DNA of 64,000 bases from Paenibacillus cymbidii (GCF_004764705.1 NZ_SHLX01000025.1:62001-126000); one strand, 5' to 3'; shown: positions 1-8,939, numbered from the stretch's first letter. Made by a program: numbers and translations. The notes: a model not told the origin generated them from the sequence alone.

Positions 1-574
1 GTTCCATCATGAAATGATTCCGACTTCGCTTGCGCTGACGATCGCATCCGGCCGGGAAGTGGTGCCGTTTCCCGTGCTGCTGGAGGCGCTGCTGATGGAG
101 CTTGCTTTCGAGCTGATGCGCGAAGCGGGGCTGCGGATGCCGAAGCCGATCGGACAGGCGGTCAGCATCGTCGGCTCGCTGATTATCGGCCAGGCCGCCG
201 TTCAGGCCGGCCTCGTGTCGCCGTTTATGGTCATTATCGTGGCGATTACGGGCATTTCGTCCTTTGCCATACCGAGCTATTCGTCGTCGCTCGCCTTGCG
301 CATCTTCCGTTTCCCGCTGCTGCTCGCTTCCGGCTCGCTCGGGCTGCTCGGGTTCGCCACGATGTTTTTCCTGCTGCTGCTGCACGCGCTCTCCATCCGT
401 TCGTTCGGCGAACCGTACTTGGCGCCGCTCAGCCCGTTCCGGCCGCGCGACCAGCGCGACATGATGCTGCGGATGCCGCTGTGGATGCTGGACGACCGGC
501 CGGGCTTCGCGCAAAACCGGCACCGGATGGCGAGCGGACAACAACCGAAACCGCCAAAGGAACAACCCGAATGA
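1..574 (+). CDS. Spore germination protein GerA family, A subunit (C-terminal part, 5' end off window)
   Basis: The reading frame is open from base 2 and ends at the TGA at 572-574, giving about 190 residues, roughly the last 40% of a GerAA/GerKA-type protein (family about 480-530 aa). The start FHHEMIPTSLALTIA and the following GREVVPFPVLLEAL and PKPIGQAVSIVG blocks are strongly conserved in this family, followed by hydrophobic helices typical of the membrane part. GerA subunits form the germinant receptor, with a ligand-gated channel role, in the spore inner membrane together with the B and C subunits encoded directly downstream. The stop overlaps the next start as ATGA, so translation is coupled. 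The in-frame ATG at 14 is internal, not the true start. Confidence 0.95.
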   Translation, partial: FHHEMIPTSLALTIASGREVVPFPVLLEALLMELAFELMREAGLRMPKPIGQAVSIVGSLIIGQAAVQAGLVSPFMVIIVAITGISSFAIPSYSSSLALRIFRFPLLLASGSLGLLGFATMFFLLLLHALSIRSFGEPYLAPLSPFRPRDQRDMMLRMPLWMLDDRPGFAQNRHRMASGQQPKPPKEQPE

Positions 575-1773
575 ACAAGAAACGAATGGCAATCTGGATC
601 CGGCTGCTGGCAACGCTTTTGGCGATCGTGCCGCTTACCTCTTGTATCGGCCAATGGCAAATAAACGACTTGGCGCTCGTGACGGCCGTCGGACTGGACG
701 TGGGACAGAAACCGGGGACGGTGCTGCTGTCGGCCCAAATCATCCGGCCCGCGGACGCGCGCGGCCAGACAGGCGCTCCTTCCGGCGGCACCGGCGAACC
801 GATCTACTCGATCAGCGCCGAAGGCAAAACGATATTCGAAGCGATCCGGAACCTGGGCCGCATCTCCTCGAGGCGCGTCTATTGGGCGCACAATTTCCTC
901 ATCGTCATGAACGAAAGTTACGCGCGGCGCGGCATCGGGGACATGATCGACTTCTTCACCCGCAACCACGAGCTGCGAATGAACACCTGGGTAGCGGTTA
1001 CGCCCGACAGCCCCGATCAGCTGATTTCGACGATCACCGGTCTGGAAATCGTACCGGGGGAAGCGATCAACCGCCTGTTCCGCAACAACCATATCGTCGG
1101 CGTCGCCCCAAGAACGAACATGATGGTGCTCGAGGAATCGTACTTGACCCAAGCCACGCATCCGGTCCTGGCCAAGCTCAAGCTCGTGCGGCGGGGCATT
1201 TCGAACAAGAAGCCGGAGGAGCACGGCTCGATCGAACAAGTCGAGCTGGCGGGAGCCGCCGCGTTCGCCGAGGATCGTATGGCCGGCTGGCTGACGATCA
1301 AAGAGACGCGCGGTTTGCTGTTTTTCCTCGAACAATTGGACAACGGCATTGAAGTCGTTCCCTGCCCCAATGAAAAAACCGGCCAGGCAACGCTCGAGTT
1401 TCGCCATGCCAAGCTGCATGTCGATCCGGCGTATCGCAATGGAAAAGCGTCATTCCGCATCCGGCTCGCGACAGAGGCCGATATCGTGGAGAACGGCTGC
1501 CAGGCGACAGAGGCCGACATTCGTCAAGGAACGGAAGCCGAACTGACGCAGGAGCTGGAATCGGCCATTACCAGCGTGCTGGTCAAAGCGCAGCGGGAGT
1601 ACAAATCCGATTTTCTCAAGCTGGGCGATGTGTTCCGCAACGAATACCCGCTCGAATGGCGGACATTGAAGCAATCGTGGGACGACGTATTCGCCGCGGC
1701 GGAAACGACGGTCGAAGTGAAGGCGACGATCAAAAGCGGCGTCCTGAAGGCGGCGGGAATGGGGGTAAAATGA
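571..1773 (+). CDS. Spore germination lipoprotein, GerC family (Ger(x)C)
   Basis: 400 aa. The start was taken at ATG 571 (AAAGGAAC about 9 nt upstream, ATGA overlap with the A-subunit stop) rather than an in-frame ATG at 481, because only from 571 does the protein begin with a lipoprotein signal (MNKKR then a hydrophobic stretch, lipobox LTSC, Cys25). The following INDLALVTAVGLDVG block, the RRVYWAHNFLIVMNE block and the C-terminal half with a DVFRNEYPLEW motif match Ger(x)C proteins. This subunit is lipid-anchored on the outer face of the spore inner membrane and is required for germinant response. Gene order A-C-B equals that of gerK in Bacillus. Which germinant is sensed cannot be told from sequence. 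Confidence 0.95.
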   Translation: MNKKRMAIWIRLLATLLAIVPLTSCIGQWQINDLALVTAVGLDVGQKPGTVLLSAQIIRPADARGQTGAPSGGTGEPIYSISAEGKTIFEAIRNLGRISSRRVYWAHNFLIVMNESYARRGIGDMIDFFTRNHELRMNTWVAVTPDSPDQLISTITGLEIVPGEAINRLFRNNHIVGVAPRTNMMVLEESYLTQATHPVLAKLKLVRRGISNKKPEEHGSIEQVELAGAAAFAEDRMAGWLTIKETRGLLFFLEQLDNGIEVVPCPNEKTGQATLEFRHAKLHVDPAYRNGKASFRIRLATEADIVENGCQATEADIRQGTEAELTQELESAITSVLVKAQREYKSDFLKLGDVFRNEYPLEWRTLKQSWDDVFAAAETTVEVKATIKSGVLKAAGMGVK

Positions 1774-2873
1774 CGAAGCTGCGCATTACGAACGGCATGT
1801 ACGTGGCGATGATCGTCAACTTTATTTATGCCAAAGCGATCGGCGTCACACAAGGCGTGCTTGCCATGGTGATCGGTCAGGACATGTGGATCGCCACGCT
1901 GTTCGGCACCGTCCAGGGCGCCGTCATGATTTATATCACCTACCTGGCCATCCGGCATACGCCGGAACGGGACTTTATCGGCCTGGGCGCGGCGCTGCTG
2001 GGTCAATGGTTCGGCAAACTGGTCGCCTTGGTGATATTCCTGTTTTTTCTTGCTGCGTTCGGCCCGCTGATGATTACGTTCGTGTACCATCTGCAAGAAT
2101 ACTTTTTGCCGGAAGCGCCGATCATGCTGTTCATCGTTTCCGCTTTAATCGTTGGCGCGGTCGGCTGCTTCTACGGGCTGGAAGTGATGGCGCGCATCTC
2201 GCTGATCGGCGTGTTGTGCATCGTGCTGTTAAACGTATTGATCGTGCTCGGGTCCATGAACGAGTTCGACATCCGCAATTTGCTGCCGGTGATGGAGCTC
2301 GGGTTTATTCCAACCGTAGTGGCCAGCGTCCACTACAACGAAGACTGGGCGCTCGCCACGATGATGGCCGCCCTCGTGCTGCCGCACGTCAAGGATGTGC
2401 AGAAACGCGGCGGCCAGTTGGGTGTTGCCGGGATTATGCTGAGCGGTCTGCTCGTCGGCATTTGGGCGATACTGGAAGCCGCGGTGCTTTCGTCGGAAGT
2501 GACCAGCAAATACACCGTCTCCTGCATGAAGCTCGCCCGCAACGCCCATATCGGCATTTTCCTGCAGCGGTATGAAATGATTATGATTGCGCTTTATTCG
2601 CTGCCGATCTTGTTCGGCGTCATGTTCTGCCTGTACGGCGCTTCGTTCAGCCTGTCGAAGCTGCTCGGGGTGCGCAGCTACCGCAAGCTGATCGCACCGG
2701 CCTGCCTTCCGGTCGGCGCCTTCGGCTACTGGATCGTCGAGGACCATTTTCGCGCCATCTATTACCTCGAGCATTATTGGCCGCGTATCGCCAATCCGGT
2801 GGCGTTCGGCTTGCCGCTGCTGATGCTCCTGCTTCGTTTCGTATTCGGCAAAAAGCTGTCACAAGCGAGCTGA
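1770..2873 (+). CDS. Spore germination protein GerB family (amino acid permease-like B subunit)
   Basis: 367 aa with about ten hydrophobic segments and the LeuT-like GerB/spore-permease fold. ATG 1770 overlaps the GerC stop (ATGA) and has GGGGG just upstream; the longer frame starting at 1656 would lie inside gerC and is rejected. GerB subunits bind germinant amino acids or sugars in the spore inner membrane. Residues such as the early GVTQGVLAMVIGQDMW stretch and the LARNAHIGIFLQRYE stretch are typical of the family. It is the last gene of the receptor operon. No clear terminator follows; the next gene starts after 136 bases with its own promoter. Confidence 0.95.
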   Translation: MTKLRITNGMYVAMIVNFIYAKAIGVTQGVLAMVIGQDMWIATLFGTVQGAVMIYITYLAIRHTPERDFIGLGAALLGQWFGKLVALVIFLFFLAAFGPLMITFVYHLQEYFLPEAPIMLFIVSALIVGAVGCFYGLEVMARISLIGVLCIVLLNVLIVLGSMNEFDIRNLLPVMELGFIPTVVASVHYNEDWALATMMAALVLPHVKDVQKRGGQLGVAGIMLSGLLVGIWAILEAAVLSSEVTSKYTVSCMKLARNAHIGIFLQRYEMIMIALYSLPILFGVMFCLYGASFSLSKLLGVRSYRKLIAPACLPVGAFGYWIVEDHFRAIYYLEHYWPRIANPVAFGLPLLMLLLRFVFGKKLSQAS

Positions 2874-2948
2874 GCGGCGGACTGAACGGCCGACCGTTTG
2901 CGGCTCACGCGGCGGCTGCCCATTTTTCGTCTGAATTTCATGAATTGT

Positions 2949-2977
2949 TTGACAACTTTAACTGTAACTTATATACT
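2949..2977 (+). promoter_or_regulatory. SigmaA promoter of the Rrf2 regulator gene
   Basis: TTGACA (2949-2954), 17-base spacer, TATACT (2972-2977). The fit to consensus is nearly perfect and the element lies just upstream of the GTG start at 3010. Confidence 0.85.
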
Positions 2978-2983
2978 AACAGT
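2961..2983. promoter_or_regulatory. Likely Rrf2 autoregulatory operator
   Basis: A 23-base dyad with arms ACTGT (2961-2965) and ACAGT (2979-2983) plus further inner symmetry covers the whole -10 element of the promoter. Rrf2-family repressors commonly bind such extended palindromes and repress their own gene. Assignment to the downstream regulator is inference. Confidence 0.6.
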
Positions 2984-3009
2984 AGATAGCGCGGGAAGGA
3001 GGGCGACGG

Positions 3010-3459
3010 GTGAACAGCGAGTTTACGATCGCCGTGCACAGCCTGGTGTTTCTGGCGTATCGGACGGACCGGATGGCGACGAGCGAGATGATCGCCCACA
3101 ATGTCGGCACCCACCCGTCCCGCGTGCGCAAGGTGCTGAGCTGCATGAGAAAGCACGGCCTCATTGCCACCAAGGAAGGAATCGGAGGCGGCTTCCTTCT
3201 GAACTGCAGCCCCGATGAAGTGACGTTGGCCGACGTATACCTCGCCACTTCCATCGGTTCGATGAAACCGAACTGGTGCTCCGGCAATACGGAAGAAGGC
3301 TGTATGGTCGCCTGCAATATGGCGGATGTCATGGAACGCATCTTCATCGATGCCGAACGGCAAATGCTGCTTTACTTGCAGAATACCGTAATTCGCGACG
3401 TGCTCGACAGCGTCCAGGCAGCGCAAGGCAAGAAGGAGGCAGCCGCAGGGCTGTTGTAA
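3010..3459 (+). CDS. Rrf2 family transcriptional regulator
   Basis: 149 aa. GTG start at 3010 with an excellent GGAAGGAGGG site 7 nt upstream. The N-terminal winged helix (residues 1-65, with the TSEMIAHNVGTHPSRVRKVL recognition region and the GGGFLL wing) is typical of Rrf2 proteins such as YwnA/NsrR/IscR. Residues 90-102 carry three cysteines (Cys90, Cys98, Cys102), the region where IscR and NsrR hold an Fe-S cluster, although the spacing differs; Cys45 and Cys66 are also present. It could therefore be a redox or cluster sensor, or a YwnA/SaiR-like thiol sensor. It has its own promoter and operator and stands alone. Confidence 0.9.
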   Translation: MNSEFTIAVHSLVFLAYRTDRMATSEMIAHNVGTHPSRVRKVLSCMRKHGLIATKEGIGGGFLLNCSPDEVTLADVYLATSIGSMKPNWCSGNTEEGCMVACNMADVMERIFIDAERQMLLYLQNTVIRDVLDSVQAAQGKKEAAAGLL

Positions 3460-3517
3460 CAGCGGAATCGGTTGTTCCGGACAGGAACGAACCAGGGGGA
3501 AAGGACGGTGTGTCGAT

Positions 3518-3913
3518 ATGACAACGGCATGGAGCGAAACGATTCAAGAAGGCGACTGGATCGGCGGCGCCTCACATAGAGATGAGAAGTTTCTCGGGTT
3601 TGTGCAATCGATCGGGCCGGAAGGCGTCGTCAAGGTATGGGTGACGCAGTCGGACCGGCAGGAAATCGTCGGCGAGATGATCCAGACGAAGCTGCACCGG
3701 GTCAAGAAGCTGCCCGAATACTCGCCCTCGGCGCCGGAGGAGCTGCACGACTTGATCGGGCTTTCGCTCGATACGCACGACAAGGCGTGGTTCGAAGAGC
3801 TGACCGGCAAGCTGCAGACCGTAACGGCCGCGCAGCACGGCAGGAACAAAACGACGGCGATTCAGCCTTACAGCTGGTTCGGCAACGGGTTGAAAAACCG
3901 GCTCGACGTCTAA
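3518..3913 (+). CDS. IDEAL-domain-like small protein
   Basis: 131 aa, soluble. The N-terminal half (residues 1-65) is a predicted small beta domain (GDWIGGASHRDEKFLGFV, then VKVWVTQSDR). Residues about 76-96 (LIGLSLDTHDKAWFEELTGKL) resemble the IDEAL motif found in several Firmicute regulatory proteins. Function is unknown. The ribosome binding site AAAGGA is a little far (about 14 nt) from ATG 3518, but no other in-frame start exists. It follows the Rrf2 gene by 58 bases and is closed by a strong terminator, so it may share the Rrf2 transcript. Confidence 0.75.
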   Translation: MTTAWSETIQEGDWIGGASHRDEKFLGFVQSIGPEGVVKVWVTQSDRQEIVGEMIQTKLHRVKKLPEYSPSAPEELHDLIGLSLDTHDKAWFEELTGKLQTVTAAQHGRNKTTAIQPYSWFGNGLKNRLDV

Positions 3914-3925
3914 GGAACACATTCC

Positions 3926-3946
3926 AAGCGCTTCGGCGCTTTTTTT
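3926..3946 (+). terminator. Rho-independent terminator
   Basis: Stem AAGCGC / GCGCTT around a TTCG tetraloop, followed by a run of seven T. It ends the Rrf2/IDEAL-protein transcript. Confidence 0.9.
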
Positions 3947-4012
3947 GTTGGGCCGGGGGGCCGACAACAAGCGGCAATAACTGTCCCTCTCTCTGTCAGG
4001 CTGATTTCAGCC

Positions 4013-4861
4013 TTATTCCATACCAATGTTTTGCTTGCGATAAACCAACGGCGCGCAGCCGGTCCGTTTTTTGAAAAAGTTCGAAAAGTGGAACGAATCG
4101 TTGAAGCCGAGCAGCAGCGCCAAATGTTCGACCGGGATGTCGGTTTGCGCGAGCAGCCGTTTCCCTTTGGCCAGACGAAGCTCCAGAATGTAATCGTACG
4201 GACTGCGGCCGAACTCGGCTTTGAACCGTTTGGTAAAATAGCTTCGTTCCATACCCGCATATTCGGCGACCATGCTCGCCGTGATGTTATTGTCGAAATG
4301 CTGCTGCATGAAATTGCGCGCCGCGATCATGCGGTTGTCGACCTGTCGTCCGCCGCCCGTACCGGCGCCGTCCCGGCTTAGTTCCGCCAGCAGCAAACGC
4401 AGGTTGCCCGAATAAAACAACCTGTCGGTCTTCTCGTCCCGCGCCGGTTCATAATCGAGCAAACTGTCGATCAGCGCGCTGATCCGCTCCGGACGGCGAT
4501 GGCGAATGACCGGATGGGCCGTCGTAATCCCGGCCTGGTTCAGGATCGGACCGGCCGCCGCGCCGGAGAACGCGATCCACTTGTAGTCCCACGGCTCCAT
4601 CAGATCCGCCTTGTAGCGGGTCAACACGTTCGGGAACAACACGAACGACTCGCCGCCGCGCAGCGGCGTTTCCTTGCCGTTCGCCTGGTACACGCCGCCG
4701 CCGTCGCTCACGTACACGAGCAAATAATGATCCCGCACCGCAGGACCGTATTCGAGCCCCGGGTCGCAGCGATGCTGGCCGTAGTAGCTCAGGTACAACT
4801 CATCTCTCGTATCCGGCATCAAAAATGTTTCCATGCTCCGCTCCACCCCGTCCTCCGCCAA
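4013..4861 (-). CDS. AraC family transcriptional regulator
   Basis: 282 aa. TTG start at 4861 preceded by GGAGGAGAGAA; an alternative ATG lies at 4834. The N-terminal half (about 20-150) is a cupin-like sugar-sensing domain (HYLLVYVSDGGGVYQANGKE, then RGGESFVLFPN). The C-terminal 100 residues hold the two AraC helix-turn-helix units (MVAEYAGMERSYFTKRFKAE and LLLGFNDSFHFSNFFKKRTG). It is divergent from the oxygenase gene at 4974 across about 110 bases, so it most likely controls that gene. The effector is unknown. Confidence 0.92.
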   Translation of the reverse strand: MAEDGVERSMETFLMPDTRDELYLSYYGQHRCDPGLEYGPAVRDHYLLVYVSDGGGVYQANGKETPLRGGESFVLFPNVLTRYKADLMEPWDYKWIAFSGAAAGPILNQAGITTAHPVIRHRRPERISALIDSLLDYEPARDEKTDRLFYSGNLRLLLAELSRDGAGTGGGRQVDNRMIAARNFMQQHFDNNITASMVAEYAGMERSYFTKRFKAEFGRSPYDYILELRLAKGKRLLAQTDIPVEHLALLLGFNDSFHFSNFFKKRTGCAPLVYRKQNIGME

Positions 4862-4973
4862 TTCTCTCCTCCATCAAACCACAAATTTATATATTTTCGC
4901 AACAAATCGTCATGGAGCTTGCCCGTCGCCGCTGTTATGCTGGAGACAATTCGAAAAAGGAGCTGGTTCGCCA

Positions 4974-5849
4974 ATGATGGTCACGATCGGCGCGAAACAA
5001 TTGGAGATGGGCGGCCGTTATTTGACGGAGCTGCGCGATGCCAACAGCTTGCTGGGCGATCCCGCCGCCTTGAAGCAGCGTTTGGAGGAAGACGGCTATT
5101 TGCTGATCCGCGGGTTTCACGACCGCGAGCAGGTGCTTCGGGCGAGGGAGGAAATCCTGCAGCGCCTGCAGCGGGACGGCAAGCTGGCGCCGGACACCGA
5201 AGCGGCGGAGGCGCGGATCGGCCCGGATAACAAGGGAGCGTTCTGGGGCGGCGTCAACGATTCGTTCCCTGCCTTCCGCGAAGTGGTCGATTCGCCGCGG
5301 ACGATGGGCTTTTTTGCCGGATTGCTTGGCGGGGAAGTCATCACCTACGATTACAAATGGCTGCGCGCCATTCCGAACGGAGGCAACACGGGCGCGCATT
5401 ACGACATCGTCTACATGGGCGCGGGCACCCCAAATTTGTATACGTTATGGACACCGTTCGGCGATACGCCGATCGACATGGGCACGTTGTGCATCCTGCT
5501 CGGTTCCCATCGCTGGGACCGCGTCATCGCCACCTACGGCAAAATGGACGTCGACCGCGACAAAACGGAAGGCTGGTTCTCGAAAGATCCGATCGAGCTG
5601 GTCGACAAGTTCGGCGGCCAATGGGCCACTACCTCGTTCCAGGCCGGCGACGCGATCCTGTTCGGGATGTACACCATGCACGCATCGACGGTGAACGTTA
5701 CGCCGCACATGCGCATCAGCTGCGACACCCGCTACCAACTGGCAAGCGAACCCGCGGATGCCAGGTGGGTCGGCCGCAATCCCGTCTACCAAGGTCCGAC
5801 TAACGTACGCCCGATGGAAGAAGCGCGCAAACAGTGGAACTTGATCTAG
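4974..5849 (+). CDS. Phytanoyl-CoA dioxygenase (PhyH) family protein
   Basis: 291 aa, cytoplasmic. ATG 4974 follows AAAAAGGAG. The Fe(II)/2-oxoglutarate oxygenase facial triad is visible: His142-x-Asp144 in GAHYDIVYMG and the distal His236 in MHASTVNV, with Arg247 in MRISCDTR as the likely 2-oxoglutarate ligand. The N-terminal LEEDGYLLIRGFHD block is typical of PhyH proteins. Many such Paenibacillus genes sit next to AraC regulators and have unknown small-molecule substrates; hydroxylation of an imported metabolite is a reasonable guess only. Confidence 0.9.
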   Translation: MMVTIGAKQLEMGGRYLTELRDANSLLGDPAALKQRLEEDGYLLIRGFHDREQVLRAREEILQRLQRDGKLAPDTEAAEARIGPDNKGAFWGGVNDSFPAFREVVDSPRTMGFFAGLLGGEVITYDYKWLRAIPNGGNTGAHYDIVYMGAGTPNLYTLWTPFGDTPIDMGTLCILLGSHRWDRVIATYGKMDVDRDKTEGWFSKDPIELVDKFGGQWATTSFQAGDAILFGMYTMHASTVNVTPHMRISCDTRYQLASEPADARWVGRNPVYQGPTNVRPMEEARKQWNLI

Positions 5850-5886
5850 GCGCAAACGATCGGAACAACTGTCATGAAAGCGGCGG

Positions 5887-6020
5887 CGAGTTAAGCAGGG
5901 AAATCCGGCTTAACTCGCAGTCGCAGGCCGGATCGGAGCAAATAAGCTGGAAAAACCAGCTTAATTCGCTGCCGTTACCCAGATCGGAGCAAATAAGCAG
6001 GAAAATCCGCCTTAAATCGT
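5887..6020. repeat. Three tandem hairpin repeats, about 51-base period (class I)
   Basis: Three imperfect copies (starting near 5887, 5938 and 5990) each hold a hairpin built on AAGC-GG-AAAA-CC-GCTT; the second has a perfect AAGCTGG/CCAGCTT stem and copies two and three share GATCGGAGCAAATAAGC. They lie downstream of the dioxygenase gene. No coding potential was seen. Confidence 0.75.
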
Positions 6021-6081
6021 CGCCGCTGGCCGGATTTTGCTTCATGCGCGCCATCCCCCCATCCGCCAACTTCCCCCTTGC

Positions 6082-6213
6082 AAAATAGGCCCTATTTTCT
6101 TGCCTGTTTCGCCAAAAACGGGCCGTCCATACGAAATAACCAGTGTTTTTACTGGCTATTGCAGACAAGCCGGGCGAAAGAGGGCAAATAAGCCATTTTT
6201 CATGGGCTATTTG
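6082..6213. repeat. Palindromic intergenic repeat cluster (class II), copy 1
   Basis: Three hairpins in a row: AAAATAGG/CTATTTT (6082-6098), an imperfect CCAGT/ACTGG stem inside AATAACCAGTG...ACTGGCTATT (6134-6160), and CAAATAAGCCAT/ATGGGCTATTTG (6185-6213). The same two hairpin types recur at 19956-20150 and 57398-57541. The cluster lies between the convergent dioxygenase and binding-protein genes. Together with the class I repeats it fills the 442-base gap 5850-6291; nothing else is seen there. Confidence 0.8.
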
Positions 6214-6291
6214 GTTGCCGAGCAATAAAACGGGCCACCCGGCGGGGAACCCGATGTTCGCTCCCCCGCCGCTGCCGCACATTCATCTGCC

Positions 6292-7929
6292 TTATTTCAC
6301 CATGAAATCGTTGTAAAGCTTCACCCACTCGTCCACTTTCAGGTTTTTGTAGCCGGCCAAGAAGCTGTCCCAGTCGCTCATCGGCTTCTGACCCAAAATA
6401 AATTTCAGCGCATTCTCCGACGTATACGTCTCGATCTGGTTGCTCAGCTCGGTCGCCCGCTTCAAGCCTTCCGTGTCGAACGATACGGCCGGCGGCGCTT
6501 CGTTCGTACCGCCCGTCTTGATAATGGCATCGCGGGATACGAGGTACTTCTTCGCCTTGGCGTCTTCGCCTTCCTTGGCGGAAATCGTATTGTAACGGTT
6601 AAATTCCGGAATGACGCCTGCCAGCCACCAGCTTGACAGGCCGAGCTCGGACCCGGTCTTGAGACCGGCCGGCTGTTTGCCGTCTGCGCCTGCCGTCCAA
6701 AGGCTTTGATAGCCGGTAATTTTGAAACCGGAAGGCGTCTTCGGATCTTTCACCCAATGCTCGCCCTCTTTGCCGAGAAACAAGGTTTGCACGCCTTCCA
6801 CGCTGTACATCCAATCAAGCGCTTTGACGATGTCGTCGATGTGCTTCGATTTGTTGCTGATCACCCACGGCCCGCGGAAGGAGATGTTGTAGTGCGGCGC
6901 AAGCGGCTGCGTCTGAATTTTGCCGTCTACCGCAAAAGGAAGCATCGCCTCCATCGCCGGTTCGTTCGGGCCGGCCGTGCCCGCCGTGTTCTGCTCGCGA
7001 ATAAGCGGGAACGCGCCGCTTGCATAACCGGTGAACAGGTCGTTGTCTTTCATGGTAATGAAGTCCGGGCTGAGCAGCTTGTTTTCGTACATCCAACGTT
7101 CGAATTCGACCCACATTTTGAACCGTTGCGGCGATGCGGTCGGTCCGTACTCGAACTTTTTCGCCTCCGCATTGTAGCGCGGATCTTTGCCGTTGTTCTC
7201 CCCGGCAATCCCGAACGGGGTTGACGAAGTCCAGAAGTAATACGACCAGCCGAGACGGGACGACGTAATCGGTTTGCCGCCGTTCTCCTTCTGCAGCGCC
7301 AACATCGCCTTCTTCAAATCGTCAAGCGACTTGATCTGGCCGACATCCATCCCTGCCTTCTTCAGCACATCGTTATTGAACCACCACACCCGCGACACCC
7401 ATTCGAAATCCTGGATCATCGGAAAGCCGTAAAGTTTGCCGTCCTCCGTACTGCGCATCGCCTTTTCGATATCGGGGTACTTCTTCAAATAGGCTTGCAA
7501 ATTCGGCAGCTTCCCGCCGGCCAAATACGGATCGAGCGCCACGAACAGCTTGGAGCCGTACTTCTTGTATGTCGTATCGTCCGAGAAAAAACGCGTCAGC
7601 TCGGGAAATTCGTTCGAAGCGATCGCCAGATTGAGCTTCTCCTTCTGCGAGTCGCGCGGAACTGTCGTCAAGTTGAAGTTGACGCCGGTTTTGCTGCCCC
7701 ATTCCTTGATGTACCAGGTATCGCTATTGATTGTTGCGCCGGCGTCGATCGGCAGCGTCAGCTCGACGGTTGGCGGGTCCTTCGGCTTCTGCGAAGCCGG
7801 AGCGGCCGATTGCGCCGAAGACGGCGAAGGCGATTTGGTTTCTCCCGCCTGATTGCCTTTCCCGCTGCAAGCGGCAAGAGCCGATGCCGAGAGCAAAACG
7901 GCCAATGCGGTAAGGGCGGTTTTTTTCAT
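6292..7929 (-). CDS. Sugar ABC transporter substrate-binding lipoprotein (LplA type)
   Basis: 545 aa. The start was placed at ATG 7929, preceded by AAGGAGGTCAAGCAACA; the longer frame to 8007 lacks a signal peptide. Residues 1-21 form a lipoprotein signal (MKKTALTALAVLL, lipobox LAAC, Cys21), followed by a Ser/Pro-rich linker and a large family-1 type solute-binding domain. The length of about 540 aa is usual for LplA-like Paenibacillus proteins thought to bind oligosaccharides. It is the third gene of an importer operon after two permeases. No ATPase is present, so a shared MsmX-like ATPase is expected. The substrate is unknown. Confidence 0.93.
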   Translation of the reverse strand: MKKTALTALAVLLSASALAACSGKGNQAGETKSPSPSSAQSAAPASQKPKDPPTVELTLPIDAGATINSDTWYIKEWGSKTGVNFNLTTVPRDSQKEKLNLAIASNEFPELTRFFSDDTTYKKYGSKLFVALDPYLAGGKLPNLQAYLKKYPDIEKAMRSTEDGKLYGFPMIQDFEWVSRVWWFNNDVLKKAGMDVGQIKSLDDLKKAMLALQKENGGKPITSSRLGWSYYFWTSSTPFGIAGENNGKDPRYNAEAKKFEYGPTASPQRFKMWVEFERWMYENKLLSPDFITMKDNDLFTGYASGAFPLIREQNTAGTAGPNEPAMEAMLPFAVDGKIQTQPLAPHYNISFRGPWVISNKSKHIDDIVKALDWMYSVEGVQTLFLGKEGEHWVKDPKTPSGFKITGYQSLWTAGADGKQPAGLKTGSELGLSSWWLAGVIPEFNRYNTISAKEGEDAKAKKYLVSRDAIIKTGGTNEAPPAVSFDTEGLKRATELSNQIETYTSENALKFILGQKPMSDWDSFLAGYKNLKVDEWVKLYNDFMVK

Positions 7930-8054
7930 CTGTTGCTTGACCTCCTTGGGTGTATTGTACCACGGCAATAAACGATGCACGCTAACGCATACAAGCGAAA
8001 GCGACATTTGACAACCCGCCTCCCACCTCCCGTACGTACTCCGCCCGGAGTTAT

Positions 8055-8939
8055 TTATCCCTTTATCGAACCGACAAGCGCACCTTTGACAAAGTAACGC
8101 TGAAGGAAAGGATACAGCAGCACAATCGGACCAACCGTGACAAAAATGGTCGCCATCTGAAGAGAGGTGTTCATGCCCATCTGATACCGGGGATCAACTC
8201 CCTTGGTAGTCACCGCATCGTCAAATACTTCCTTGGTAATGAGAATGCGGCGCAGCACGATCGTCAGCGGATACATCGATTCGGACTTGAGATAAATAAG
8301 CGGCCCGAAAAACGAGTTCCATTGCCCGACAGCCGCGAACAGCGCAATGGTCGCGAGGATCGGCTTCGACAGCGGCAGCACGATGCGGAACAGCATGTGC
8401 CAGTCGTTAGCGCCGTCGATGCGTGCCGATTCGAACAACTCGTCCGGCAAGCTCTGGAAATTGGTGCGCAGCAGCAGAATGTTCCAGAACGAAAACGCAC
8501 CGGGAACGACAAGCACCCAAATCGAATTGAGAATGCCCAGTTGTTTCATCAGCAGGAACGACGGAATCAGACCGCCGCCAAAAAACATCGTAAACGTCAT
8601 CATGATAATGATTGGCCGTCGCAGCAGCATTCGTTTGGCGGAAAGCGGGTAAGCGGTCAAACAGCCGATGGTAAGAACAAAAAACGTGCCGACCACCGTA
8701 TAACGGACGCTGTTCCAAAATGCCGTTAAAATAAGGTTGTCTTCAAATACCTTGCGGTAGCTGTCCAGTTGAAACCCGATCGGCCACAGCACGACTTCCT
8801 GGTTCGATACGGGCAACGGCGCGCTGACCGACAAGTTGAACAAATAGAGAAACGGGAACGCAATAACGACACATAGCAGCGCAAGAGCCGTATAATTGAG
8901 CGTGTCAAACACCCGGTTGGCTAACCCGGTATTTCTCAT
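8055..8939 (-). CDS. Carbohydrate ABC transporter permease (LplC/YtcP type, MalG-like)
   Basis: 294 aa with six membrane segments. ATG 8939 follows AAGGAGGATCATCG. The EAA-type cytoplasmic loop is visible as ELFESARIDGANDWHMLFRI, the site that contacts the ATPase. The C-terminal ending YFVKGALVGSIKG is characteristic of LplC/YtcP proteins. It lies 15 bases after the partner permease gene and 125 bases before the binding-protein gene. Confidence 0.95.
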   Translation of the reverse strand: MRNTGLANRVFDTLNYTALALLCVVIAFPFLYLFNLSVSAPLPVSNQEVVLWPIGFQLDSYRKVFEDNLILTAFWNSVRYTVVGTFFVLTIGCLTAYPLSAKRMLLRRPIIIMMTFTMFFGGGLIPSFLLMKQLGILNSIWVLVVPGAFSFWNILLLRTNFQSLPDELFESARIDGANDWHMLFRIVLPLSKPILATIALFAAVGQWNSFFGPLIYLKSESMYPLTIVLRRILITKEVFDDAVTTKGVDPRYQMGMNTSLQMATIFVTVGPIVLLYPFLQRYFVKGALVGSIKG

